A stretch of 64,000 bases of DNA from Alloyangia pacifica (lineage in GTDB: Bacteria; Pseudomonadota; Alphaproteobacteria; Rhodobacterales; Rhodobacteraceae): positions 62,001 through 126,000 of the forward strand of contig NZ_FOZW01000002.1 in NCBI RefSeq assembly GCF_900116195.1. Reading direction: 5' to 3'. Shown piece after piece: positions 51,500 through 60,800 of this stretch. The notes under the pieces are model-generated. The model did not search any database. It was not told where the DNA came from and was given only the letters and a program-made list of their open reading frames with translations. Position 1 is the stretch's first letter. Each line of letters opens with the position of its first letter. A program made the position numbers and the translations under genes.

Positions 51500-51631
51500 A
51501 TGGTTGATCAAACCAAGGCAGCCGCGCCGAAAGCGGGAGCCGCAAAACCGGCGAAGCGTCAGGGCATGACCGCTGAAGAGGCGAAGAAGGCCGGCCTCGA
51601 TCCCGTTCCCTACGGCGGCAAGGGCAAGTAA
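51500..51631 (+). CDS. 43-residue Ala/Lys-rich protein in the head operon
   Basis: MVDQTKAAAPKAGAAKPAKR..., 43 residues, ending in YGGKGK. TTGGAG lies 8 bases before the ATG and the gene ends 3 bases before the connector gene. Small basic head proteins at this place occur in related phages; the role is unknown. The N-terminal half is low complexity and the C-terminal half (MTAEEAKKAGLDPVPYGGKGK) could be folded. Confidence 0.65.
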   Translation: MVDQTKAAAPKAGAAKPAKRQGMTAEEAKKAGLDPVPYGGKGK

Positions 51632-51634
51632 CCC

Positions 51635-52192
51635 ATGTTTCGCCCGACCCTTATCACCCCGCCTGCCGGGAAGCCCGTGGGCGCCACTGAGTGCAAGTCG
51701 CACGCGGTCGTTGACTACAGCGAAGATGATGCGATCGTTGAGGCGATGATCGACGCCGCGGTGTCTCATTTCGACGGCTTCCGAGGGGTTCTGGGTCGGG
51801 CGATCATCCTGCAAACGTGGCAGGTCGAAATGGGCGCGTGGCAGCGCTGCGTTGATCTGCCGGTGCCTGACGTATCCGCGGTCACAATCACCTACGCGGA
51901 TGCGGCTGGCGAGCAGCAGGATGGGCCGAATGTGCGGATCCTCGCGACCTCGGGCGGTACCCGAGTTGTGCTGCCGAACAACTGGTCGTTCCCGGCAACT
52001 GAAACCGGAAACCCGGCACCGATCAGCATCCAGTTCACGTGCGGTTTCGGTGATGCCAGCGCCGTGCCGTCGGCGATCAAGATGGCGATCATGCAGATGG
52101 TGGCGCACATGTTTGCAGAGCGCGAAGGGATATCGATCGCAGAGCCGGTGTACGATCGGCTCATTGCGCCCTGGCGGTGGGCGCGCCTGTGA
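51635..52192 (+). CDS. Head-tail connector (gp6/adaptor-like)
   Basis: A 185-residue protein. VDYSEDDAIVEAMIDAAVSHFDGFRGVLGRAIILQTWQVEM (about 28-68) is the typical helix pair of phage gp6-like connectors; the C-terminus PSAIKMAIMQMVAHMFAEREGI is the conserved last helix. It attaches below the portal ring. Its stop overlaps the next start (GTGA). Confidence 0.85.
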   Translation: MFRPTLITPPAGKPVGATECKSHAVVDYSEDDAIVEAMIDAAVSHFDGFRGVLGRAIILQTWQVEMGAWQRCVDLPVPDVSAVTITYADAAGEQQDGPNVRILATSGGTRVVLPNNWSFPATETGNPAPISIQFTCGFGDASAVPSAIKMAIMQMVAHMFAEREGISIAEPVYDRLIAPWRWARL

Positions 52193-52593
52193 TCGGGCGG
52201 AAGGAAAAGAGGGCTCTGTCTGGAAAGGCTGGCGTCCTGACGGAGCGGGTTGCGTTCGATGAGAACGTCGGCGTGACCGGCAGCCTCGGTGGCACTGTGA
52301 CAACTTGGACTGAGCGGCACCTCTGCCGAGCCGAGTGGATTTATCAGCGCGGCGATGAGGCGGTGCAGGCCGCGCGTCTCGCGGGGCGGCGCGTCTTCAA
52401 GATCAAGGTTCGCTCCTGTGCCGCGACACGGTCGATCACGACGGATTACCGGATGCGCGACATGCGCCGCGGGCTGCCGTCCGGTGTCGGCGAAGATGTC
52501 CTGCCGGGAAACCGCTGGGATGTGAAGGATGTCGACGCGATCACCGACCGGCAGTGGGTTTATCTGACCGTAGAGGGGGAGGTGGTGTCGTGA
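52189..52593 (+). CDS. Phage head closure protein
   Basis: A 134-residue protein, starting with GTG at 52189 that overlaps the upstream stop; ATG at 52177 is an alternative. LTERVAFDENVGVTGSLGGTVTTWTERHLCRAEWIYQRGDEAVQAARLAGRRVFKIKVRS and ITTDYRMRDMRRGL, NRWDVKDVDAITDRQWVYLTVEGE follow the SPP1 gp16-type head-closure (stopper) pattern. It seals the connector to the tail. Confidence 0.82.
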   Translation: MIGRKEKRALSGKAGVLTERVAFDENVGVTGSLGGTVTTWTERHLCRAEWIYQRGDEAVQAARLAGRRVFKIKVRSCAATRSITTDYRMRDMRRGLPSGVGEDVLPGNRWDVKDVDAITDRQWVYLTVEGEVVS

Positions 52594-53069
52594 GCATCTC
52601 CATGAAGATGTCCGGCTTTCGCGAAATCGAGAAGGCTCTGGCGCGACTGCCTGCGGGCGCGGCGAAGGGTGTGGCACGGCGGGCGATGCGCGATGAGCTG
52701 AAACCTGTGGCTGCCACCGCGAATGCGTTTTGGCCGGGCTCGAGTGACGATGTTTTCCGCATCGGCTCGCGCCTCAGCAAGGGGCAAAGAGGTGCCAGCG
52801 CCGTGCCAACGGGCCGGAGCGTGACGAATTTGTTTGTCGGCTCCCCTGGCGGCCGGAACGGGACGCCAGAAGCGCACCTTATCGAATTCGGTACCGGCCC
52901 GCGGTTTCAGAAGAAAGGGCGTTTCACCGGCTCGGTGGCGCCTCAGCCCATGCTTCAACCGGCGTGGGACATGCACAAGCAGAGCATGCTCGAGGGTCTG
53001 GGTGCGCGGCTCTGGGGTGAGATTGAGAAAACGATGGACCGGCGCGCGAAGCGGGCGTCGAGGGGATGA
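52590..53069 (+). CDS. HK97 gp10-like neck/tail protein
   Basis: A 159-residue protein starting with GTG at 52590 in a GTGA overlap. FREIEKALARLPAGAAKGVARRAMRDELKPVAATA and AHLIEFGTGPRFQKKGRF...PQPMLQPAWDMHKQSML are the two conserved blocks of HK97-gp10-type proteins, which act in head-tail joining. The stop overlaps the next start (ATGA). Confidence 0.85.
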   Translation: MSISMKMSGFREIEKALARLPAGAAKGVARRAMRDELKPVAATANAFWPGSSDDVFRIGSRLSKGQRGASAVPTGRSVTNLFVGSPGGRNGTPEAHLIEFGTGPRFQKKGRFTGSVAPQPMLQPAWDMHKQSMLEGLGARLWGEIEKTMDRRAKRASRG

Positions 53070-53422
53070 TGCAAGAACACCTCTATGCGCTGCTTTCAGG
53101 CGCGGTCAGTTTCACCGTCGCGTGGGGCAGCCTCGGCTCTGGCGTGGGTCTGCCGCGCGCGTCGATCTTCCGTACCAGCGGCGCGCGGGACATGCACCTG
53201 CAGGGCACCGGCCTCATGCAGACACGCGTGCAGATCGACTGCTACGGCGCGACCGTCGAGGACGCCCATGCCGCGGAGTCTGAAATCCGGTCTGTGCTGG
53301 AGGGTTACCGCGGCGGACCGATCCTCGGGATTTTCCTCGAGGCGGTGCGGGACGGGTTCGAGGATGACACGCAGCTTCTGCAGCGGGTCTCCCTCACATT
53401 CGCGGTCAGGCATCGCGACTAG
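53066..53422 (+). CDS. Tail completion protein, DUF3168 (gp17-like)
   Basis: A 118-residue protein. VSFTVAWGSLGSGVGLPRASIFRTSG... and MQTRVQIDCYGATVEDAHAAESEIRSVLEGYRG give the DUF3168 pattern of tail-terminator proteins, which cap the tail tube at the head side. ATGA overlap upstream, and a 47-base gap before the tail tube gene. Confidence 0.82.
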   Translation: MMQEHLYALLSGAVSFTVAWGSLGSGVGLPRASIFRTSGARDMHLQGTGLMQTRVQIDCYGATVEDAHAAESEIRSVLEGYRGGPILGIFLEAVRDGFEDDTQLLQRVSLTFAVRHRD

Positions 53423-53469
53423 ACGCCGGGCAGCCGGCAATCACTCAACGCTGAAACAAGGAGATCGCC

Positions 53470-53910
53470 ATGGCGACCAAGCAGCGCATTGTCTACGGTG
53501 CCACGTCCGAGTGGGGAACCGATGGCAGCACCTGGGAAAATATTCCCGAGGCCAAGGGGATCGCGGTTCCCACGGTGGAAGTCGAGTATCAGGACGCCAC
53601 ACACCTCGGGAGCCCCGGCGGTTTCCGCGAGTTCGTGCCGGGCCTGAAAGACGCGGGCTCGATCAGCATTCCGTGCGGCTATTCGTCGGCGGGCTATGCT
53701 GCGGCCTTCGACCACATGACCAACCGCACCTTGGTTTATTTCAAGACCACCATGCCGCTGGAGGAGGGGCAGACCACCGGCGATATCTTCGAGTTTGAGG
53801 GGTACGTCACCCCCGAGCTCAACACCGATGAGGTGGGTAACATCATCTCTATGAACCTCGCGGTTCGTATCAGCGGCGCACCGAGCTTCACTGAGGCCAC
53901 CACGGCATGA
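53470..53910 (+). CDS. Major tail (tube) protein
   Basis: A 146-residue protein. MATKQRIVYGATSEWGTDGSTWENIPEAKGIAVPTVEVEYQDATHLGSPGGFREFVPGLKDAGSISI matches lambda-gpV/HK97-gp13-type tail tube proteins (…VPxxExxxxDxTxLxSxGGxxExxPGLxDxGxxS…). It follows GAAACAAGGAGATCGCC, a strong ribosome site, as expected for an abundant structural protein. The stop overlaps the chaperone start (ATGA). Confidence 0.88.
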   Translation: MATKQRIVYGATSEWGTDGSTWENIPEAKGIAVPTVEVEYQDATHLGSPGGFREFVPGLKDAGSISIPCGYSSAGYAAAFDHMTNRTLVYFKTTMPLEEGQTTGDIFEFEGYVTPELNTDEVGNIISMNLAVRISGAPSFTEATTA

Positions 53911-54248
53911 TCAGCGGAGTAACCAAGCAGATCGGCGGAACGTCTGAGACGTTCCGCATGACCACGCGCGCGATGATGGAAATCGAGGACGCGCTCGGGG
54001 CAGGCATCGTTGACGCGATGAAAGGCCTGAAGGCTGGTTTTCGGGTCGGCACAGTGGTGCGGCTCTTGTCGGCGTGCGCGGACAATGGCTCCGGTCGGGA
54101 TTTGGCCTGGGCGCAGTGGGCGATCGATGAGATTGGCCTCGCGGCGGCGGGCGAGCTGATGGGCGAAGTGGCCGAGGCCGCATTCCCCGAGGCGAGTTCG
54201 AAAGGGCGCCAAGCAAAAAACGCGAAGGGGGCGGATCGGGTCAAATAG
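53907..54248 (+). CDS. Tail assembly chaperone, short form (GTA-gp10-like; gpG analogue)
   Basis: A 113-residue protein. KQIGGTSETFRMTTRAMMEIEDALGAGIVDAMKGLKAGFRVGTVVRLLSACADN is the pattern of GTA gp10-type tail assembly chaperones. It lies between tail tube and tape measure, the invariant place of lambda G. Codons 103-105 (GCA AAA AAC) form an in-phase A_AAA_AAC slippery site and the stop at 54246 lies within the loop of the following stem-loop, so a fraction of ribosomes would make the longer form described next. Confidence 0.85.
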   Translation: MISGVTKQIGGTSETFRMTTRAMMEIEDALGAGIVDAMKGLKAGFRVGTVVRLLSACADNGSGRDLAWAQWAIDEIGLAAAGELMGEVAEAAFPEASSKGRQAKNAKGADRVK

Positions 54249-54535
54249 ACTGGTCCGCCCAATTTCGGGCATGGGTCTTGGCCGGGGAAGCGCCCGAGGC
54301 ATGGCCCAACGCAACATTCCGAGAGGCGCAGGTCATCATCAAGGCTGCGTCTCTCCGCGATGCGCGCCTCGCTTGGCAGGCGGCGCACTTTCACCGCTAC
54401 GCGGTGCATCAGCCAAACGATTTTCCCGAGGAGCCGAGCCTTGAACCTCGCGCGGAGGTTAGCGGCGAGGCTGATCGGGTCGCGGCGAAGGCTTGGATGC
54501 GGGCAATGAGCAGGAGGGCGGCAAATGGCAGTTGA
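53907..54535 (+). CDS. Tail assembly chaperone, frameshifted long form (gpG-T analogue)
   Basis: Predicted product of -1 frameshifting at 54215-54221: 105 residues in the first frame, then from 54221 in the -1 frame REGGSGQIDWSAQFRAWVL... to the stop at 54535, 209 residues in total. The second-frame part is protein-like throughout (AWPNATFREAQVIIKAASLRDARLAWQAAHFHRYAVHQPNDFP) and has no good ribosome site at its first ATG (54278). It overlaps the tape measure start by 11 bases. In lambda the equivalent G-T protein chaperones tape measure during tail assembly. Confidence 0.75.
54215..54260 (+). promoter_or_regulatory. Programmed -1 ribosomal frameshift signal
   Basis: Heptamer A_AAA_AAC (54215-54221) is in the correct zero-frame phase. 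After a 7-base spacer a stem-loop follows: GGGCGGA (54229-54235) pairs with TCCGCCC (54254-54260), with a small inner GGTC/GACT helix around loop AAATA. Heptamer, spacer length and structure all meet the usual requirements of -1 frameshifting. Confidence 0.8.
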
Positions 54536-56582
54536 AATCGGGGTCCTGCGGGCCCTCCTGAGCCTGGATAGCGCGGCCTTCGAGAAGGGCGCTAAGCGTG
54601 CGCAGGCCAGCATGAACGGCCTGCAGCGCTCTTTCAGCAAGACCGCTGACAAGATGGGCGACATTGGCCGTACCATGTCAACGCGGGTGACGGCGCCCGT
54701 GATTGGTGCATTGGGCCTGATGGGACATGCCACGATCGATAACGCGGTGGAGATCGAACGCCTTTCGCAGGTCGCGAATGCCAGCGCGACGGAGCTGCAG
54801 CGCTTTGCGGCTGGCGCGAGAACCGTGGGGATCGAGCAGGATAAGCTCGCCGACATTCTGAAAGACACCAACGACAAGATCGGTGATTTCCTGACCACAG
54901 GCGGCGGCCCATTGGCCGACTTCTTCGAGAATATTGCTCCGCAGGTCGGCGTCACGGCGGAGCAGTTCAAGAACCTGAGCGGGCCGGATGCGCTGCAGCT
55001 CTATGTCTCGTCCCTCGAAAAGGCGGGTGTCGGTCAGCAGGAGATGACCTTCTACATGGAGGCCCTTGCCTCGGACGCGACTCTGCTGCTGCCCCTCATG
55101 CGTGAAAACGGAAAGGAAATGCAGCGGCTCGGGGATAGCGCGCAGAAGGCCGGCGCCATCATGGGCGAGTCGACGATCGCGGCGTTGCTGAGAACCCGCA
55201 GTGCCATGCGCGATGCCGGCAACGCTCTGAGCGGGCTGGCAAACCAGATCATGGCTGCCCTCGCGCCCGCCATGGAGTGGATCGCCGAAAAGGTCAGTGA
55301 GGCCACCGAATGGTTCGGCAACCTCTCGCCGGAGGTGAAACAGATGATCGGCATTGCGACGGCGGTGGCGGCGGCCCTTGGGCCCCTGGCGCTCGCCATC
55401 AGTGCCGTCACAGCCGCGCTGGCTGTTCTCTCCGGCCCGGTGGGCATCATCTCGGCCCTGATCGGCGCTGCCGCCGCCGGGTTCGTCCTGTTCGGCACGA
55501 ATGCAGGTGAGGCCGAGGTCGCGAGCTATGACGCGGCAGAGGGTACGGCGAAATTGGCCGATGCTCTGGCACTGGTCACGGCGGGCGCCCCGGGCGCGGC
55601 GCAATCGGCCATAGATATCGCCAACGCCAACTATCAATTGGCGGCGAGCGCGGTCGATGCCGCCCGCGCCGAGCTGGCAAAGAGCAAGGCGCTCCTGGCG
55701 TCTCGGGAAGCCAACCCGAATATCGCTGGCCGCAATCAGAACAGAAGAACGCTGAATGCCGAGATCGCCAAGGATCAGGAAGCGCTGGAGGCCGCGCTCG
55801 CCGCCCTCGAAGAGGTGGCAACCCAACGGCAAGAGGCCTATCGCGCGATCAACCAATCGGGTGCGCCCGGCAGCAACGCAGCGGTGCTCGATGTGGACAC
55901 CAGCGCCGCGACGGGTGCCATGCAGTCGATCATCGACAGCATGGATTCGGCAACCGCAGCTGGCGGCAGATTGAAGGACGTTGTCACCGAGACGCCCGAG
56001 GCCATCGAGACGGAGGGGGCGAAGATCGCTTCCTTCTACGACGATATTGGGAACGCCGTGGCGGGTGCGATCACCCAGGGGCAGAATTTCGGCGAGGCCA
56101 TGGGCAATGTGTTCCAGCGGATCGCGAATGACTACATCGCCTCCGGCGTCAGCGACATTTTCGCCTCCCTATTCGGGGATTTGAAGGCTGGAAAAGATGG
56201 CGGCTCGGGCGGCTGGCTGAGCAGCATCGGCTCCGCCTTCGCCGGCCTCTTCGACAAGGGCGGCCGCATCCCCTCCGGACAGTTCGGAATCGTCGGCGAG
56301 CTTGGGCCGGAGCTGGTGCGCGGCCCGGCCGTGATCACCTCGCGCAAGGACACCGCCGCGATGATGCAGGGCGGCGGCACGCAACGTGTCGAGGTCGCCT
56401 TGGTCGGCGGTGGCCTCACGCTGACCGATGGCGGCCAGATCATGACTGAGGTGGGCGCCGTTGTCGCGCAGGGCGCGCAGGCCACCGAGGCCAAGATGCG
56501 CGCAGACGTGCGCGACGGGCGCGGCCTGGCGCGCGATCTGCGCAGCACCACCACCGCGCAACAGCGCCTGAGCCCGAGGTAA
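54525..56582 (+). CDS. Tail tape measure protein
   Basis: A 685-residue protein. The N-terminal part (LDSAAFEKGAKRAQASMNGLQRSFSKTADKMGDIGRTMSTRVTAPVIGALGLMG) is typical of tape measures. Two hydrophobic, Gly/Ala-rich stretches at about 280-325 (IGIATAVAAALGPLALAISAVTAALAVLSGPVGIISALIGAAAAGFVLF) would form membrane segments during DNA injection. A helical Ala-rich region follows (350-450). The C-terminus has LFDKGGRIPSGQFGIVGELGPELVRGP, a conserved phage tail motif. Length sets the tail length; 685 residues suggest a tail of roughly 100 nm by the usual helical rule. Confidence 0.92.
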   Translation: MAVEIGVLRALLSLDSAAFEKGAKRAQASMNGLQRSFSKTADKMGDIGRTMSTRVTAPVIGALGLMGHATIDNAVEIERLSQVANASATELQRFAAGARTVGIEQDKLADILKDTNDKIGDFLTTGGGPLADFFENIAPQVGVTAEQFKNLSGPDALQLYVSSLEKAGVGQQEMTFYMEALASDATLLLPLMRENGKEMQRLGDSAQKAGAIMGESTIAALLRTRSAMRDAGNALSGLANQIMAALAPAMEWIAEKVSEATEWFGNLSPEVKQMIGIATAVAAALGPLALAISAVTAALAVLSGPVGIISALIGAAAAGFVLFGTNAGEAEVASYDAAEGTAKLADALALVTAGAPGAAQSAIDIANANYQLAASAVDAARAELAKSKALLASREANPNIAGRNQNRRTLNAEIAKDQEALEAALAALEEVATQRQEAYRAINQSGAPGSNAAVLDVDTSAATGAMQSIIDSMDSATAAGGRLKDVVTETPEAIETEGAKIASFYDDIGNAVAGAITQGQNFGEAMGNVFQRIANDYIASGVSDIFASLFGDLKAGKDGGSGGWLSSIGSAFAGLFDKGGRIPSGQFGIVGELGPELVRGPAVITSRKDTAAMMQGGGTQRVEVALVGGGLTLTDGGQIMTEVGAVVAQGAQATEAKMRADVRDGRGLARDLRSTTTAQQRLSPR

Positions 56583-56586
56583 GACC

Positions 56587-56952
56587 ATGGCAAATTGGCC
56601 GGATAATGTGCCGTGGATCGCCCTCGGCTTCACGGAAGTGCCGCAGGACGGGACAATTCGCACCGCGATGAGTGCCGGGGCGGCCAAGCAGCGGCCGCGC
56701 TTTTCGGCGGTCTCGCGCGCGATCGCTGCGAGCGCGGTGCTGACGGCGGCTCAATATGCCGCGCTCAAGGCGTTCTACTACACCACGCTTGCGGGCGGCA
56801 GCCTGACCTTTGAGCAGATCGATCCGCAGACCGGCGCAAGCGCGACCTGGCGCTTTAACGGCCCGCCGTCCGGCGCGGCGCTGCGCGCCGATGGCGAGAC
56901 GCTGACGGCCGATCTGTGGAGCGTGTCTCTGCCTTTGGAGATCTTGCCCTAA
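56587..56952 (+). CDS. Phage minor tail protein
   Basis: A 121-residue protein (MANWPDNVPWIALGFTEVPQDG...) with a Trp-rich start and a C-terminal LWSVSLPLEILP. It lies directly after the tape measure, the place of distal-tail/minor tail proteins (lambda M/L region). No exact family is certain. Its stop overlaps the next start (TAATG). Confidence 0.7.
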   Translation: MANWPDNVPWIALGFTEVPQDGTIRTAMSAGAAKQRPRFSAVSRAIAASAVLTAAQYAALKAFYYTTLAGGSLTFEQIDPQTGASATWRFNGPPSGAALRADGETLTADLWSVSLPLEILP

Positions 56953-57425
56953 TGGCGCTTTCCCAAACCCTCATCCGCGCCGCGACCGCGCAGCAGACGG
57001 GCGAGCTGGTGCTCGCCCTGGTGACCTTCACGCACCCGATTGCCGGGACGCGGCGCCTGGTCAACGACACGCAAGCGCTGACCAGCGGCGGAAACCTCTT
57101 CGAGGCCTACCCTTTCTCGGTGGTGCTGATGGCCGACAAGCCCGACGATCAACCGGTGATGACCCTGCGCGCCGCAAATGTCTCGCGCAAAGTGCTGGCC
57201 TACGCCCGCACCGCGGCGGCGAGCGGCACGCGCGCGAAGGTCATGATCCAGATCGTAGCGCGGGATGAGCCGGACATCATCGGGGCGCAGTACACCAATC
57301 TTGATGCGGCCGAATGGCGCTATGACCTCGAGAATATCAGCTGCAAGCTGACCTTCCGAAGCTATCAGAACGAGCCTTATCCCGCAGAGAGCTTTACGCC
57401 GGGCGCCGTGCCGGGGGTGTTCTGA
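56952..57425 (+). CDS. DUF1833 family tail protein
   Basis: A 157-residue protein. LVLALVTFTHPIAGTRRLVNDTQALTSGGNLFEAYPFSVVLMADKPDDQPVMTLRAANVSR is the DUF1833 pattern; the family occurs between tape measure and tip genes in siphoviruses and is thought to be a lambda-L-like minor tail protein. ATG at 56952 chosen from the TAATG overlap. The stop overlaps the C40 peptidase start (TGATG). Confidence 0.78.
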   Translation: MALSQTLIRAATAQQTGELVLALVTFTHPIAGTRRLVNDTQALTSGGNLFEAYPFSVVLMADKPDDQPVMTLRAANVSRKVLAYARTAAASGTRAKVMIQIVARDEPDIIGAQYTNLDAAEWRYDLENISCKLTFRSYQNEPYPAESFTPGAVPGVF

Positions 57426-57826
57426 TGCATTGGTCGGCCGGGTTCGTCGGCATCCCGTACCTCGATCGCGGCTATGACCGCACCGGGGCCTGTTGCTGGG
57501 GCCTCTTGTGGCTGGTGCAACGCGAGGTGTTCGGCCGCGACGTGCCGCGCCATGATGAGCCGGTGGCGATGGTGCAGGCCGGCAAGGAGCTGATGGCATC
57601 GACCTTCTTTGCCGGTGCGCGGGTTGTGCCAGTCGCGCCCGCGGAGGTGCAGGCCGGCGACGTGCTGCATATGAAGGGCTTTCGCGCGGGCAAGGTCACG
57701 CGGCTGCACTGCGGTGTTCTGACGGGCCGCCACCACGTTCTCCATACCTCAATCACCACGGGCGCAATCGTCGAAGACCTTCGGCGCGCGCCATGGCGCT
57801 GGATACAGGCGTACCGCTTTGTCTGA
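57425..57826 (+). CDS. NlpC/P60 (C40) type tail peptidase
   Basis: A 133-residue cysteine peptidase. Y-x-x-R-G-Y-D-R-T-G-A-C-C-W-G near residues 12-26 contains the catalytic Cys (23 or 24), and LHCGVLTGRHHVLHTS has catalytic His95. Equivalent to the C-terminal domain of lambda K and GTA gp14, which cut cell-wall peptides during entry. It lies directly before the J-like gene. Confidence 0.85.
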   Translation: MHWSAGFVGIPYLDRGYDRTGACCWGLLWLVQREVFGRDVPRHDEPVAMVQAGKELMASTFFAGARVVPVAPAEVQAGDVLHMKGFRAGKVTRLHCGVLTGRHHVLHTSITTGAIVEDLRRAPWRWIQAYRFV

Positions 57827-60800
57827 GACTTTCTCCATCCGCATGATCGAAGACCCGCTCCTGCCGGGCGCCTCGGTCCATCAGTACCCGGTCGGCACCT
57901 CGCTCGCCTGGGCAATGGATGACCTTGCGCGCGCCTATGGCATGGATGTCGAGCTGATCGAGGTGTTCGACAGCGAGGCGCACCTGGCGCGCGAGACCTG
58001 GGAGGCCACCTATCCGGCGGCGGGGGTCGCGCTCTACCTCAAGGCGGTGCCGGGCATTGAAGGGGCAATCGCGATCTTCGCGAGCGTGGCGGGGAGCTGG
58101 GTTTCCGGCCTTACCTTCCTCGGCGGCGGGCTTCTGGCGCAAGCGGTTGGCCTCGCGGTGACCTTCGGCATTCAAGCGATCGCCAACAGCTTCATGTCTC
58201 CGGATCAGCCGGAAATCGGCAATTCGTCCGGCCCGCAGCGTTACTCTCTGAGCGGCGCGCAAAACAGGTTGGTGCAATGGGGAGCAATCCCGATTGTCAT
58301 GGGCCGCATGCGGGTTACGCCCCCATATGGCGCTGTCCCTTACACCGAGGTGCGCGGGGTCGATCAGTATCTGCGCATGGTGTTCCTCTGGGGTCGCGGG
58401 CCGGTACGCCTATCCGATATCCGGATCGGCAACACGCCGATTTCGAGCTTTCAGGGCGTCGAAATCGAGCATGACCTCAATGGATATTCCGGGCTTGGTC
58501 TCTATCCGAGCGATGCCGCGCAACAGAGCCTCAACGTCAACTGCACGCACCAATGGGTGACGCGGACCACCGAGCCGGACACCGATGAGTTCGGGGTCAC
58601 GATCACCTTTCCGAGCGGCATCTATGAGATCACCGACGAAGGCGCGCAAGGCGACCTGAGTTTCAACGTGACTGCGCAGTATCGCAAGGCAGGCACCGCG
58701 GCCTGGACGACCTTTTACTACATCTCCGGCGAATGGGAGCGCACCGACCTGGTGCGCCTGGCGGCAAACGCGCGCCCCGGCGCGCGGGCGCAGTATGAGG
58801 TGCGCGTCCTGGTCAACATGGCGCCAGGCGATAAGGGGCGCAGCGACGATGGTGTCCTGACCGCGCTGCGCAGCTTCCGCCATGAGGCCCCGGTCAATGC
58901 GCCTGGCATCGCCAAAACCGCTCTGGTCATCAAGGCGAGTGACCAGCTCAATGGTGCGATTGACGAGCTCAACGCCATCGTCGAGCGGCAGATCCCGATC
59001 TGGAATGGTGTCGACTGGTCGCAGCGGGGGTTCAGCGCCAACCCGGCCGCGCTCTATCGTGACGTGCTGACCGGGCCATCCAATGCGCGGCCGGTGACCG
59101 CCGCCAATGTGGCCGACCACAACCTCGGCGAATGGTATGAGCACTGCGCCGCGCTTGGGCTCACCTATGAGAATTATCTCGACCGTCAGAGCGTGTCGGC
59201 GGTGCTGGGTGCCATCGCCACCGCAGGCTTTGCCAGCCCGACGATGTATGACGACAAGTTCGGCGTGGTGATCGACCGGGCGCGAGACACCGTTGTGCAG
59301 GCCATCACGCCGCGCAACTCCTGGGGCTTCGCGGGCCAGATCAACGCGCCCGAGGAGCTGCAAGCGCTGCGGGTTCAGTTCCGCAACCGCAGCAAGGACT
59401 ATGCCGATGACGAGGTGATCGTCTACGCCGAGGGTTACTCGGCCGCCAATGCCACGCTCTACGAGGTGGTGAACCCCGAGGGCATCTCGACGGCGGCGCA
59501 GGGGCAGCTCATGGGCCGGTTCCTGCTCCTGTCGCGCATCCTGCGGGCCGAGCCGTACCAAGTCAGCATGGATTTCGAGCACCTGCTCGCGCGCCGCGGT
59601 GACCTGGTGGCTTTCAGCCACGATGCGGCGCTTGTCGGTGACGTGGCGGGGCGCATCAAGGCGGTTGACGGCACCACGCTGACAGTCGATGAGCCGGTCA
59701 CCTTCGAGGCCGGCATCGCCTACAACGTGCGGGTGCGGACCCGCGATGCGCAAATGCTTTTGCTCACGGCCGCGGGCACCGGCACTACCGCGCAATTCGA
59801 GGTGTCGAACGCCGCGGGCCTCAATCCCGGCGATCTGTTCATGTTCGGCCAGGTGGGGAGCGAAAGCCGCCTTTGCGTGATCTCGGACATTGAACGCGGC
59901 GATGATCTGCAGGCGAATATCGCGCTGCTGCCCTATGTGCCCGAGCTCTACGAGGCCATCGACCAGGGCGTGCACGAGAGCAACCTGAGCGAGCCGGTAG
60001 GGTTTTCCAAGGTCGGGCCGGTGCAGCCGCGCATCGTGGGCGTTGTGTCCGATGAGCGCGCCCTGCCGCGATCGGCAACGGGCGACGTGCAACCCGCGAT
60101 CCTGGTCTATTTCGATCCGGGCTTCGCCCCGGCGGGCAACGCGCGCGTGACCCGCACGCAGTACATGCTTGTCTCCTGGCGCGAGACCGGTGCGGACGAA
60201 TGGAGATCGGAGATCGTGAGCGCGCTGGCGGGGGAGGTTCGGATCTCGGGGGTGACCGCGCGCCGGTCCTACGATATCCAGCTGGTCGCGCAGGATGCCG
60301 AATTTCGCACCTCTGAGGCGGCGCTGGTCAGCGGGCATGTGGTCACTGGCCTAGCGGCCCCGCCGCCCGCCGTTGCGACCTTCCGCACCAGCGCCAACGG
60401 CAGCCAAGTCTATCTCGAGTGGACCTATCCCGCGATCGTCGGCGACGTGGTGGGCTATGAAATCCGCTATCACCCGGATCAGGGCGTGACGGATTGGCGG
60501 ATCATGAGCCGCGTGGCGGACAACGTGCCCCGCGCGGCGCGGTCGATCATGGCGCCATCGACGGTGGGCAGCTACGCCATCAAGCCGTTTGACGCGCTGG
60601 GTATTAGGTCGGTCGAGGCACTCTATCTGTCGAGCGCGATCTCCGACCCGGCGCTGACCAACGTCATTGCTGTGCTGAGCGATGCGCCGGACTTCGCCGG
60701 CGTGCGGGATGGGGTGACCTTCCTTGATGGCGGTCTACAGCTCGACGGCTCGGCGGTCATGGCAGACTGGGCCACGCTGGACGAGGTGGAAAACCTGCTT

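Noticed and set aside
49850-52303. 817-codon minus-strand frame opposite the capsid genes
   Set aside because: Shadow of phage structural genes, with no recognisable domain.
54278-54535. Independent 85-residue gene after the tail chaperone
   Set aside because: No good ribosome site at its ATG, and the frame is open and protein-like back to the slippery site, so it is better read as the frameshift extension.
58410-60338. 642-codon minus-strand frame opposite the J-like gene
   Set aside because: Shadow frame; J-like protein is well supported on the plus strand.
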